Below are positions 11,347-18,993 of a DNA stretch of 64,000 nt, piece by piece. Position numbers and translations under genes: made by a program. Within the stretch, counting starts at the first letter, position 1. Each line of letters begins with the position of its first letter. This stretch comes from Neoaquamicrobium microcysteis (GTDB taxonomy: Bacteria > Pseudomonadota > Alphaproteobacteria > Rhizobiales > Rhizobiaceae), in contig NZ_VSZS01000061.1 in NCBI RefSeq assembly GCF_008180155.1, forward strand, positions 186,001 to 250,000, written 5' to 3'. The notes below the pieces were generated by a model. It was not told the DNA's origin and did no database searches. It saw only the letters and a list, made by a program, of their open reading frames with translations.

Positions 11347-11381
11347 ACGGCCGGCGGAGCGATCCGCCGGCCGTTTCATTT
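11347..11381 (+). terminator. Rho-independent terminator after ilvC
   Basis: Perfect 12-bp stem ACGGCCGGCGGA / TCCGCCGGCCGT with a GCGA loop (11347-11374), followed by TTTCATTT. It lies about 125 bases after the ilvC stop, beyond the palindromic element. Confidence 0.8.
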
Positions 11382-11441
11382 CGGAACGCTTCCATGGCGC
11401 GATTCGTGCATCGCGTGGTCATCGAAGCAGGGAGTTTCGAA

Positions 11442-11753
11442 ATGGAACCGATCACGCGAAATTCGATCGGCATCGACGGCGAGGTCTTCGAGGACCGTCG
11501 CAAGGAGATGCGCCACCGGGTCTTCAAGGGCGGCAAGCTGACATTCAACCGGGGCTACGGCGCGCTGGAATGCGTCGTCCGCAACCTCTCGGCCAGCGGG
11601 GCGCGGCTGCGTTTCGGCGAGACGTCGGGCGTGCCTGCGCGCTTCGATCTTCAGATCGCCGGTGAGCCGGGCGTCAGGTCTGCACAGGTGCGCTGGCGCT
11701 CGCTGACTGACGCCGGCATAGAGTTCGACGCCGCCGGCGACGCGACCGCCTGA
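11442..11753 (+). CDS. PilZ-domain protein
   Basis: A 103-residue single-domain protein. PilZ domains bind the second messenger cyclic di-GMP. The binding signature RxxxR appears as RRKEMRHR at about residues 15 to 22, and the second motif (D/N)xSxxG appears as NLSASGARL. A closing beta segment AQVRWRSLTDAGIEF completes the fold. I chose ATG 11442 because GGGAG lies 8 bases upstream; the frame is open from 11394 and would add 16 residues. The partner it controls (cellulose synthase, motility or other) is not nearby. Confidence 0.85.
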   Translation: MEPITRNSIGIDGEVFEDRRKEMRHRVFKGGKLTFNRGYGALECVVRNLSASGARLRFGETSGVPARFDLQIAGEPGVRSAQVRWRSLTDAGIEFDAAGDATA

Positions 11754-11760
11754 AGACGCA

Positions 11761-11793
11761 AAAAAGCCCGGCGCCATAAGCGCCGGGCTTTTT
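11761..11793. terminator. Bidirectional terminator between PilZ and BA14K genes
   Basis: Perfect 14-bp stem AAAAAGCCCGGCGC / GCGCCGGGCTTTTT with a CATAA loop. The run of A on one side and T on the other lets it serve both convergent genes. Confidence 0.92.
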
Positions 11794-11810
11794 CGTATTC
11801 GGGCTCGTAC

Positions 11811-12314
11811 TCAGCTATAGGGCGAGTAGCACTGCTGGCGCGGGCCGTTATAAGGCTGGAACGTGTTGTCCCATGCCCTGTAGGACCGATAGCGCGACTG
11901 ACACCAGCGGTAGTGCGCCTGCGACAGCTGATAGGTCGGCCGCGGCCGGTACTCCGGGCGCGGACGATAGACCGGGCCGGGCTCTATGTAGATGCCGAAG
12001 CCGGGACCACCGTAGTATGGCGGCGGGCGACGCCAGCGGCGGTCATCCCGCCACCGCCGATCGTCGCGCCAGCGGCGCTCGTCACGCCAGCGCCTGTCGT
12101 CGTCACGCCAGCGGCGGCCGTCGCGGTAGCGACGATTGTCGCCATAAAGCTGTTGATCCCACCAGTCCTGTCCCTGCACGGGGACGACGCTGGTGTTGGT
12201 GGCCGCGCGGGGCAGATCGACATGCGCTGCGCCGGCGGAGGTGGCGCTTGCGGGAGTCGCCAGCCCGAAGGCCAGCGCTGCGAAGGCCACCATGGCTGAA
12301 AGTCTGCGTTTCAT
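11811..12314 (-). CDS. BA14K-family secreted protein with RRWRDD repeats
   Basis: A 167-residue exported protein. The signal peptide [20 protein letters not shown] ends near PASA-TSAG. A central Arg/Trp/Asp-rich block (about residues 60 to 95) repeats RRWRDD or RRWRDE five times, followed by a Pro/Tyr-rich linker. The C-terminal module [20 protein letters not shown]...[10 protein letters not shown] is the BA14K domain, named from a 14-kDa Brucella abortus antigen with lectin-like activity, and carries its two cysteines. BA14K proteins are nearly confined to Hyphomicrobiales. Location is periplasmic or surface; the ligand is unknown. Confidence 0.88.
   Translation of the reverse strand: MKRRLSAMVAFAALAFGLATPASATSAGAAHVDLPRAATNTSVVPVQGQDWWDQQLYGDNRRYRDGRRWRDDDRRWRDERRWRDDRRWRDDRRWRRPPPYYGGPGFGIYIEPGPVYRPRPEYRPRPTYQLSQAHYRWCQSRYRSYRAWDNTFQPYNGPRQQCYSPYS
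12031..12129 (-). repeat. In-frame tandem repeat coding RRWRDD units
   Basis: Imperfect 18-bp units built on CGCCAGCGGCG and CGTCACGCCAGCG recur about five times inside the BA14K gene, each giving one RRWRD(D/E) unit. The unit number could vary by slippage between strains. Confidence 0.7.
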
Positions 12315-12492
12315 AAAAAATCCTCCTTGGGATTCCTCGGTCGTTACAGCCCCAGCGCGCCCCTATCTTACGCTGGCCAATATTCGCTTCCGCTGCATGA
12401 ACGCGGGATGAACGCCATATAACGCCGTCGGCGGCTTTTCGTTGCGCAGCCGCGGCTTGCATTCTGTCGGGGTGCAAGGTCAATTGCGGGCC

Positions 12493-13605
12493 ATGTCGCT
12501 GCGCCTGGCCACCTTCAATGTCGAGAACCTGATGAACAGGTTCGATTTCTCCGGTTTTCGCAACGAGCTTTGGCAAGACCGGGTGCTGGCGCTCTACCAG
12601 ATCAAGGACGAGGCCGAATACCGGCAGCTCGAGCGCGCACGTGCCATCGCCCACACGGATGACGCCCGCCAGCTTTCGGCATTGGCCATCGCCGCCACCC
12701 GCGCCGACATCCTGTGTCTCCAGGAAGTGGACAATGTGGAGGCGCTGCGAGCCTTCGAATACGGCTATCTCTTCAAGATGGTCGGCCACGGATACCGGGA
12801 GAAATACACCACGCAGGGCAACGACACGCGCGGCATCGACGTCGCGATCATGGCGCGCGAGGAGACGCGCCACGGCCAGAAGATCGAGTTCGTCGGCATG
12901 CAGTCCCACGCCCATCTCACCTACGCCGATCTCGGCCTGCATACGCCCGAGCTGGAAGCGCTGGGCGAACAGGCCCACGAGCGGATCTTCCGCCGGGACT
13001 GCATGCAGCTCGACCTGCGCATCGATGGCCGCCCGCTGACGATCTATTCGGTGCATTTCAAGTCGATGGGCAGTCCGCGCAACGGGCTGGACGGGCGGCA
13101 GGCAACCATGCCGATCCGTATGGCGGAAGCCGCTGCCGTCCGCCGCATCATCGAGGATCGTTTCGGCCGCGACCACGCGGCCGACAAGCGCTGGGCGATC
13201 TGCGGCGATCTGAACGACTATCGCGAGCGCGTCGTCATCTCCGGAGACATGCACGAAGGCTACGACTTCCAGCCCCTGCGCGAGGCCCGCTCCTGCGTCG
13301 ACGTGCTGACGGCCGGCGATTTCTGCGAGAACGTGGTGGAACGCCGCCCGGAGATGGACCGCTGGACGCTCTATCACACCCGCGGCCCGGCGGAACGCCA
13401 TTTGTGCCAGCTCGACTACATCCTGCTGTCGCGCGGGCTCGCGCGCCGCAACGCCGGCGCGATGCCCGAGATCGTGCGCGGCGGACAGCCGTTCCGCACG
13501 CCGTTTCCTCCGGGGCAGGAGGTCGAGCGCTTCCCCCGCATCGGCTGGGACCGGCCCAAGGCCTCCGACCACTGCCCGGTGGTCGTCGAACTGGACATCG
13601 CATGA
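12493..13605 (+). CDS. Endonuclease/exonuclease/phosphatase-family protein
   Basis: A 370-residue metal-dependent phosphodiesterase or nuclease of the EEP (DNase I-like) superfamily. Family motifs are visible in order: LRLATFNVENLMNRF (Asn ligand), ADILCLQEVDNVEALR (catalytic Glu metal ligand), SVHFKSM, WAICGDLNDYRERVV (Asp/Asn pair), and KASDHCPVVVEL (Asp-His pair) at the C-terminus. There is no signal peptide, so it is probably cytoplasmic. I chose ATG 12493, because the upstream extension to 12442 lacks a ribosome binding site. Its stop overlaps the start of the Nudix-like gene (ATGA), so the two are translated together. The substrate is not known. Confidence 0.85.
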   Translation: MSLRLATFNVENLMNRFDFSGFRNELWQDRVLALYQIKDEAEYRQLERARAIAHTDDARQLSALAIAATRADILCLQEVDNVEALRAFEYGYLFKMVGHGYREKYTTQGNDTRGIDVAIMAREETRHGQKIEFVGMQSHAHLTYADLGLHTPELEALGEQAHERIFRRDCMQLDLRIDGRPLTIYSVHFKSMGSPRNGLDGRQATMPIRMAEAAAVRRIIEDRFGRDHAADKRWAICGDLNDYRERVVISGDMHEGYDFQPLREARSCVDVLTAGDFCENVVERRPEMDRWTLYHTRGPAERHLCQLDYILLSRGLARRNAGAMPEIVRGGQPFRTPFPPGQEVERFPRIGWDRPKASDHCPVVVELDIA

Positions 13606-14321
13606 GCTTCGATCTGCCTTCCGACACCATCCTGCCGGTCAGCGCCGTGACGGTGCGGCTCGATGCGGCCCCGCATCCCTTCACGCAGGCGCATGCTGCC
13701 GCCATCGAGGCCAACTGGCAGCGCGAGACGGAGGCAAACCCCGCGCTGTTCAATGGCGAGGTTGCGCTGCTGTCCAGCCTGTCTCTGACTGACGGTCAGC
13801 TTGCCGGGCGCTGCCACATCGTGCGCTATTCGGCGTTTCTCTACTGGCGGCGGCTGCGCCCTGTGGGCGGTGCGGGGCACGTCTACACCCACGCGATGCT
13901 GGTCAGCGCCGACAACGCGCTCATCGCCATCCGCATGGGCGCCCAGACCGTCAACGCCGGGCTGATCTACTTCGCGGCGGGTTCGTTCGAGCCGGCTGAT
14001 TTTCAGGGTGGGCAGGCCGATCTCGAGTTCAACATGCATCGCGAGGTGGGTGAGGAAACGGGTATCGACCTGAAGCGGTTTCCCCATGAGGCGCAATATC
14101 ATGTCCTGTCGAAGACGACGGGGACCGTGCTCTTCCGCCGCTATTTTCTCGATCGGCAGGCCGACGAGATCGCGGCCGATATCCGCAGTCACGTGCGGGC
14201 CGACGCGGACCCCGAGATCGAGGGCCCGGTGGTCATCCGCAGCGCCGACGACCTGCCCGACCGGCTGGCCGCCCAGATGCCGGACCTGATCGCCTGGCAT
14301 TTTTCCACGCCGCGCGCGTAA
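13602..14321 (+). CDS. Nudix-like hydrolase
   Basis: A 239-residue protein with a recognisable but unusual Nudix box. The right half REVGEETGI (about residues 147 to 155) fits the REUxEExGU core that binds catalytic metal. The left half is stretched: GSFEPADF is followed by about six extra residues (QGGQAD) before LEFNMH, so the canonical GX5EX7 spacing is broken. The N-terminal part contains HIVRYSAFLYWRRLRP and the preceding strand AGHVYTHAMLVSADNALIAI. It is coupled by a 4-base overlap to the EEP-family gene. It probably cleaves a nucleoside-diphosphate-linked compound, but the substrate is unknown. Confidence 0.7.
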   Translation: MSFDLPSDTILPVSAVTVRLDAAPHPFTQAHAAAIEANWQRETEANPALFNGEVALLSSLSLTDGQLAGRCHIVRYSAFLYWRRLRPVGGAGHVYTHAMLVSADNALIAIRMGAQTVNAGLIYFAAGSFEPADFQGGQADLEFNMHREVGEETGIDLKRFPHEAQYHVLSKTTGTVLFRRYFLDRQADEIAADIRSHVRADADPEIEGPVVIRSADDLPDRLAAQMPDLIAWHFSTPRA

Positions 14322-14323
14322 CG

Positions 14324-15532
14324 CTATTCGTGCCGCAGCGCGTCGATGGGGTCGAGGCGCGCACCCCGCAACGCCGGGAAGAAGCCGAACACCATTCCGA
14401 TCAGTCCCGAAAAGCCGACGGCGAGCAGGATCACGCTCATGCTCGGCACGAAGGGGATGGAGAGCGTCGCCGTGGCGAGCCCTGCCAGCGACAGGCCCAG
14501 CACGATGCCGATCAGCCCGCCCAGCAGCGAGAGCACCGTCGCCTCCACCAGAAACTGCACCAGTATGTGCTTCTCATGCGCGCCGATGGCGAGCCTGATG
14601 CCGATCTCGCGGGTGCGCTCGGTCACCGACACCAGCATGATGTTCATGATGCCTATGCCGCCGACCAGCAGGCTCACGCCGGCCAGCGCGCCCAGCATGC
14701 CCGTCATCACCGTCGTGGTGCTGGTCATGGCGTCGGCCACCTGCGTCATGTCGCGGACGTCGAAATTGTCTTCCTGATCGGGCGCGATGCGGCGTGTCTG
14801 GCGCAGGATCGCCTTCACCTCCTCGGTCACTTCGGCGGTCGAAACGCCGTCATTCACCGCAATCAGGATTTGCCCGATGTCCCGGTCGCCCGCGATGCGG
14901 CGCTGGAAGGTGCTGATGGGCATCACCACGACGTTGTCCTGATCCTGCCCGAAGCCCGACGTACCTTTCGGCTCCAGCACCCCGATGATGCGGCAGCTCA
15001 TGCGGCCGACGCGGATCGCGGCGTCGGCCGGGTCGCCGTCTCCAAAGAAGGTGGTGCGCACGGTCTGGCCGACGAGGCACACATTGCCGCCGCCGCGCAC
15101 CTCCGATTCCGTGAAGGTGCGGCCGCTGACAACGTCCCAGTCTCTGGCGATGAAGAAATCCGTATCCGCGCCGGTCACCTGCGCCGCAAGATTGTTGGCG
15201 CCGTAGACGACGCGCGATGTCTGCTGGCTGGTCGCGGAGATGGCGCGCACATCGCCGAGCCCGTCGAGCAATCCTTCCATGTCGCGTTCGTTGAGCGCGC
15301 GCGGGGTGAAGTTGGTGTCGCCGCCGCGCATCGGCCGCAGCGAATAGACCGTCAGCAGGTTGCTGCCCAGCTTGGCGATGTCCTGCTTCACCTTCTCGGT
15401 CGTGCCGGAGCCGATGGTAATCATGGCGATCACGGCCGCGACGCCGATGACGATACCCAGAAGCGTCAGGAAGGAGCGCAGCGCATTGCGGCGCACCGAG
15501 CGCAGGGCGAGACGGATGGTCTCGAACAGCAT
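14324..15532 (-). CDS. MacB-type FtsX-family ABC permease
   Basis: A 402-residue inner-membrane protein: one helix near the N-terminus (SFLTLLGIVIGVAAVIAMITI), a periplasmic MacB_PCD domain of about 210 residues, and three C-terminal helices. These include GVSLLVGGIGIMNIMLVSVT, followed by ERTREIGIRLAIGA, a family hallmark. The C-terminus LRGARLDPIDALRHE is also typical. In MacB itself the ATPase is fused to the permease; here it is a separate gene just upstream, overlapping by ATGA. Such mechanotransmission transporters act on periplasmic substrates such as macrolides, lipoproteins or toxins rather than moving them across the inner membrane. Confidence 0.9.
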   Translation of the reverse strand: MLFETIRLALRSVRRNALRSFLTLLGIVIGVAAVIAMITIGSGTTEKVKQDIAKLGSNLLTVYSLRPMRGGDTNFTPRALNERDMEGLLDGLGDVRAISATSQQTSRVVYGANNLAAQVTGADTDFFIARDWDVVSGRTFTESEVRGGGNVCLVGQTVRTTFFGDGDPADAAIRVGRMSCRIIGVLEPKGTSGFGQDQDNVVVMPISTFQRRIAGDRDIGQILIAVNDGVSTAEVTEEVKAILRQTRRIAPDQEDNFDVRDMTQVADAMTSTTTVMTGMLGALAGVSLLVGGIGIMNIMLVSVTERTREIGIRLAIGAHEKHILVQFLVEATVLSLLGGLIGIVLGLSLAGLATATLSIPFVPSMSVILLAVGFSGLIGMVFGFFPALRGARLDPIDALRHE

Positions 15533-16245
15533 CAGGCGGCCTCCAGCCTTGCCGTGTCCGACGCGATCTTCCCGTCGAGGAAGGAGATGGTGCGCTCTGC
15601 ATATTCGGCCACGTCGGCCTCGTGCGTCACCATCACGATGGTCAGCCCGTTCGCGACGTTAAGGTTGGTCAGCAGGTCCATGATCTCGTGCGTGCGGGCC
15701 GTGTCAAGGTTGCCGGTCGGCTCGTCGGCGACCAGCAGGGTAGGGCGGGTGACGATGGCGCGGGCGATGGCGACGCGCTGCTGCTGGCCGCCCGACAGTT
15801 CCGCCGGCGTATGGCTCTCGCGGCCTTCGAGCCCCACCTGCGCCAAGGCCTCCATGGCGAGCGCCCGACGCTCGCGCGCCGCGACGCCGCGATAGACAAG
15901 CGGCAGCTCGACGTTTTCGGCAGCCGTGGTGCGCGGCAGCAGATTGTAGCCCTGAAAGACGAAACCGATATAGCGGTTGCGCAGCATGGCCCGGCGCGAC
16001 CGGTCGAGCGCACCGGCATCGACGCCGAGGAAGTCGTAGACCCCGCGTGTAGGGGTATCGAGACAGCCGATGATGTTCATCGACGTCGACTTGCCGGAGC
16101 CCGACGGCCCCATGATCGCGACGAACTCGCCCTGCCGGATCGACAGATCCACGCCGGCAAGCGCGTGAACCTGCGCCTCACCTGCGCCGTAGGTCTTCCA
16201 TACATCGCGGAAGGCGAGCAGCGGTATGTCGGCCCTCATGTTCAT
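15532..16245 (-). CDS. ABC transporter ATPase, LolD/MacB type
   Basis: A 237-residue ATPase of the LolD/MacB/FtsE group. It has Walker A GPSGSGKST (about residues 47 to 55), the Q-loop FVFQGYNLLPR, signature LSGGQQQR, Walker B TLLVADEPTGNLD and switch histidine in VMVTHEADVAEYAER. The start ATG 16245 overlaps the upstream periplasmic adaptor stop (ATGA), and the stop overlaps the permease start (ATGA). The three genes therefore form one tightly coupled unit. A larger in-frame reading to 17634 shadows the adaptor gene and is not real. Confidence 0.92.
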   Translation of the reverse strand: MNMRADIPLLAFRDVWKTYGAGEAQVHALAGVDLSIRQGEFVAIMGPSGSGKSTSMNIIGCLDTPTRGVYDFLGVDAGALDRSRRAMLRNRYIGFVFQGYNLLPRTTAAENVELPLVYRGVAARERRALAMEALAQVGLEGRESHTPAELSGGQQQRVAIARAIVTRPTLLVADEPTGNLDTARTHEIMDLLTNLNVANGLTIVMVTHEADVAEYAERTISFLDGKIASDTARLEAA

Positions 16246-17588
16246 GGCCGGCCGCCGCCGCTTCTGCCTTCGGCAGCGGCTCGCTGCCCCCCGCCCTGCG
16301 AAACGCTGAGCACGACGCGGTCGCCCTGTTCGAGGCCCGAGAGGATTTCGACGGATTCGCCATCCGTCGCGCCGGTCACGACGCGCACCTGTTGCGGCTC
16401 GCCATCGCGCAGCACGTAGAGCGGGCGGCCTTCGCCGCTGTCGCGCGCCCGCCGTCCGCCGAAACCGCCGCCCATGCGCATGCGCGGCATGAACAGCGAC
16501 TGGATCGACCAGCCGCCCTGCTCGGCGGCTGCCGGCGGGCTGAACCGGAAGGCGGCGGCAGGCACAAGCAGCACGCCGTCGGCTTCGCGGGTCACGATAT
16601 CCACCGTCGCCGTCATGCCGGGGCGCAGCAGCAACTCGCCATTGTCGACGTTGAGGCGCGCCTGATAGGTGACGACACCTTCCGTCACCACCGACGCGTA
16701 GGAAATGTCGCGGATCGTGGCGTCGAAGCGCCGTCCGGGGAAGGCATCGACCGTGAAACGCGCCGGCTGGCCCGACGAAACGGTGCCGATATCGGCCTCG
16801 TCCACGGCGGCCTTGAGTTCCATCGTCTCGAGGTTTTCGGCGATGACGAACAGGATCGGCGCCTGCATGGAGGACGCGACCGTCTGGCCGGGATTGACCG
16901 CGCGGCTGAGAACGATGCCGTCGATCGGCGCGTAGATCGTGCTTTTGGCGAGGTCGGCCTGCTGGAGCTTCAATTCCGCCTCCGAGACCGCCAGATTGGC
17001 GCGCGCGATGGCCACCGCGCTGTCGGCCCGGTCGCGGGCGGCAGATGCCGTCTCCAGCGCCTGCTCCGTCGTCATGCCGCGTCCCGAAAGCTGCTGCGTG
17101 CGCGCCAGCACCTGCTCGGTTTCGCGCAGCGTCACCTCGGCATCCGCGACCCGCGCAGCGGCGGCGGCGACGTTGGCCTCCGCGCGCTCGATCTGGGCGA
17201 CGATGCGGGTGGTATCCAGTTCGGCCAGCACATCGCCGGCCGCCACGCGCTGGTTCTCGTCCACGGCTACCGAGCGCACCACGCCTGATAGTTCGCTCGA
17301 AACCTCGACCTGTGTCAGCGGTTGCAGCGTGCCGGTGGCCGAAACCTCCACCGTCATTGCGCCGGGCTCGACCGTGGCGGTGCGATAGCTCGTCTGCGGC
17401 GCAGCGGTTCCGGCGAATTGCCAGTAGGCCGCAGCACCACCCGCCAGCACAGCGAACGCAACGACCAGCGGCCAGCGCCGCCGCCGGCGGCGGGGCCGTC
17501 CGCCTGCGCCGTCCAGCGACAGTGCTTTTTCGATCGGTTCCGGAGAAGCGAACTTCGCCTTGTCGGGGCGCTCCACGATCTGGTCCAT
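16242..17588 (-). CDS. MacA-type periplasmic adaptor (HlyD/RND adaptor family)
   Basis: This adaptor links the inner-membrane MacB-like permease to an outer-membrane channel. The protein has one N-terminal membrane anchor (WPLVVAFAVLAGGAAAYW) after an Arg-rich cytoplasmic patch. It then has a lipoyl half (GTLQPLTQVEVSSELSGVV), a helical hairpin rich in Ala/Glu, the second lipoyl half (IYAPIDGIVLSRAVNPGQTV) and a beta-barrel domain. The C-terminus is Gly-rich. I chose ATG 17588 (448 residues) because AGGCGGA precedes it; GTG 17627 would add 13 residues without a clear ribosome binding site. It is first in the three-gene operon. No TolC-type outer-membrane gene is nearby. Confidence 0.9.
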   Translation of the reverse strand: MDQIVERPDKAKFASPEPIEKALSLDGAGGRPRRRRRRWPLVVAFAVLAGGAAAYWQFAGTAAPQTSYRTATVEPGAMTVEVSATGTLQPLTQVEVSSELSGVVRSVAVDENQRVAAGDVLAELDTTRIVAQIERAEANVAAAAARVADAEVTLRETEQVLARTQQLSGRGMTTEQALETASAARDRADSAVAIARANLAVSEAELKLQQADLAKSTIYAPIDGIVLSRAVNPGQTVASSMQAPILFVIAENLETMELKAAVDEADIGTVSSGQPARFTVDAFPGRRFDATIRDISYASVVTEGVVTYQARLNVDNGELLLRPGMTATVDIVTREADGVLLVPAAAFRFSPPAAAEQGGWSIQSLFMPRMRMGGGFGGRRARDSGEGRPLYVLRDGEPQQVRVVTGATDGESVEILSGLEQGDRVVLSVSQGGGQRAAAEGRSGGGRP

Positions 17589-17718
17589 GCGCGCGTCCGC
17601 CTTTGGTCTTTTCAAGAATCCCTTCACCTGTCACATCATGGATATGCGGCCGGATTTCAAATTAAAGTTTGGCCATGTTTCCTGACACGCCATGGTTGCG
17701 AAAGCTCCGGAGCAAAAG

Positions 17719-18630
17719 ATGACCCAGCGAGAATACGTGGTCTACGACGTTTTCACCGACGAGAGACTGACCGGAAACCCGCTAGCCGTGGTGCTTGATT
17801 CCGACGGCCTCGATCAGGCCGCGATGCAGAACATCGCGCGCGAGTTCAATTTTTCGGAGACGGTGTTCGTCGCCCCGCCCGGCAATCCGGCGCACACCGC
17901 CGCCATCCGCATCTTCACGCCGCAATACGAGATGCCCTTCGCCGGCCACCCGACGGTCGGCACGGCCATCGCGCTGGCCGAGCGTCAGAACCCAGGCGCC
18001 GACACCGCCCTGCTGGTGCTGGAGGAGAAGGTCGGCGACGTGCGCTGCGCCGTGACGCATGGCGAGAAGGCCGCATTCGCCGAATTCGACCTGCCCAAGC
18101 TGCCTGAGCAGCTGGAGCTGAAGGCCGACGACGCAGCGCTGGCAGCAGCACTCGGTCTGGGGCCGCACGAGATCGGCTTCGAGAACCACCGTCCCGGGCT
18201 CTGGTCCGCCGGCGTGCCTTATCTGACGGTGCCCGTCGCCAATCTGCAGGCTATGGAGACGTTGCGATTCGACGGGCCGGCCTGGCTGGAGGTTGCGCCT
18301 TTGCGCGACAGCGGCGTGCCGGCCTGCGCCTATGTCTACTGCCGCGAGACGCTGCACCACGACAGCGCCTTTCACGTACGCATGCTGGTTCCCGGCCCGC
18401 CCGTCTGGGAAGATCCGGCGACCGGTTCGGCCGCCGCCGCCTTTGCAGGCGCGATCCTGCATTTCGACGAAACGCGCGATGGCCGCCATGGCTACTGGAT
18501 AGAGCAGGGCATCGAGATGGGCCGGCCCTCCCGCATCAGGCTCGAGATCGAGGTCGAGGGACTTGCCATGAAGAGCGCGCGCATCGGCGGCCACGCGGTC
18601 AAGGTCGCGCAGGGCGCATTGACGTTTTGA
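17719..18630 (+). CDS. PhzF-family isomerase-like protein
   Basis: A 303-residue protein of the PhzF/diaminopimelate epimerase-like fold, made of two similar halves. The conserved glutamate that acts as general acid/base in PhzF is in [10 protein letters not shown]. Substrate-binding [13 protein letters not shown] in the first half and [15 protein letters not shown] in the second half are the two pseudo-symmetric motifs. PhzF itself isomerises trans-2,3-dihydro-3-hydroxyanthranilate, but most bacterial members have no known substrate, and no phenazine genes are here. I chose ATG 17719, preceded by GGAGC; the frame is open from 17692. Monocistronic; tRNA-Lys follows. Confidence 0.85.
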   Translation: MTQREYVVYDVFTDERLTGNPLAVVLDSDGLDQAAMQNIAREFNFSETVFVAPPGNPAHTAAIRIFTPQYEMPFAGHPTVGTAIALAERQNPGADTALLVLEEKVGDVRCAVTHGEKAAFAEFDLPKLPEQLELKADDAALAAALGLGPHEIGFENHRPGLWSAGVPYLTVPVANLQAMETLRFDGPAWLEVAPLRDSGVPACAYVYCRETLHHDSAFHVRMLVPGPPVWEDPATGSAAAAFAGAILHFDETRDGRHGYWIEQGIEMGRPSRIRLEIEVEGLAMKSARIGGHAVKVAQGALTF

Positions 18631-18694
18631 ACACGCGTCAGGAGCGGGTAAAACTTCCCGCGCGGGATAATTTGATATCACGGGCATTTGCGGC

Positions 18695-18723
18695 TGGACA
18701 CGCGCAGGATGAGCCGCTATAGG
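18695..18723 (+). promoter_or_regulatory. Sigma-70-type promoter for tRNA-Lys
   Basis: TGGACA (18695-18700) and TATAGG (18718-18723) are separated by 17 bases. Transcription from here would leave a 5' leader of about 35 bases before the tRNA. Confidence 0.5.
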
Positions 18724-18763
18724 GGCCTCCTCTTGCAGCAGCCGCACGCGGTTGCGGCCCGGC

Positions 18764-18839
<76 letters not shown>

Positions 18840-18993
18840 TTTTCAATTGTTTGCAGGCGTTTCCTCAACTGCTTCGGCAGGTTTGGCTATGCGCGTCGCC
18901 ATCTGCGCGTTCCCGGCCTCTCGCCCCCGACTTTTCGTTTGCCCCGCCTTCCGCCGCGCCCCTATGCTGCACGCTGAACTGCGGAGGGAGGCG

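Noticed and set aside
15532-17634. A 700-codon frame suggesting a fused adaptor-ATPase protein
   Set aside because: The upstream part is out of frame with the adaptor and low in motif content; the true ATPase starts at 16245 with an ATGA overlap.
17692-18630. Phenazine biosynthesis locus, from the PhzF match
   Set aside because: No other phz genes are present, and most PhzF-like proteins in proteobacteria are unrelated to phenazines.
18656-18667. TCCCGCGCGGGA palindrome after the PhzF gene as terminator
   Set aside because: It has no loop or T-run. A short GCGGG/CCCGC pairing is possible but too weak to call.
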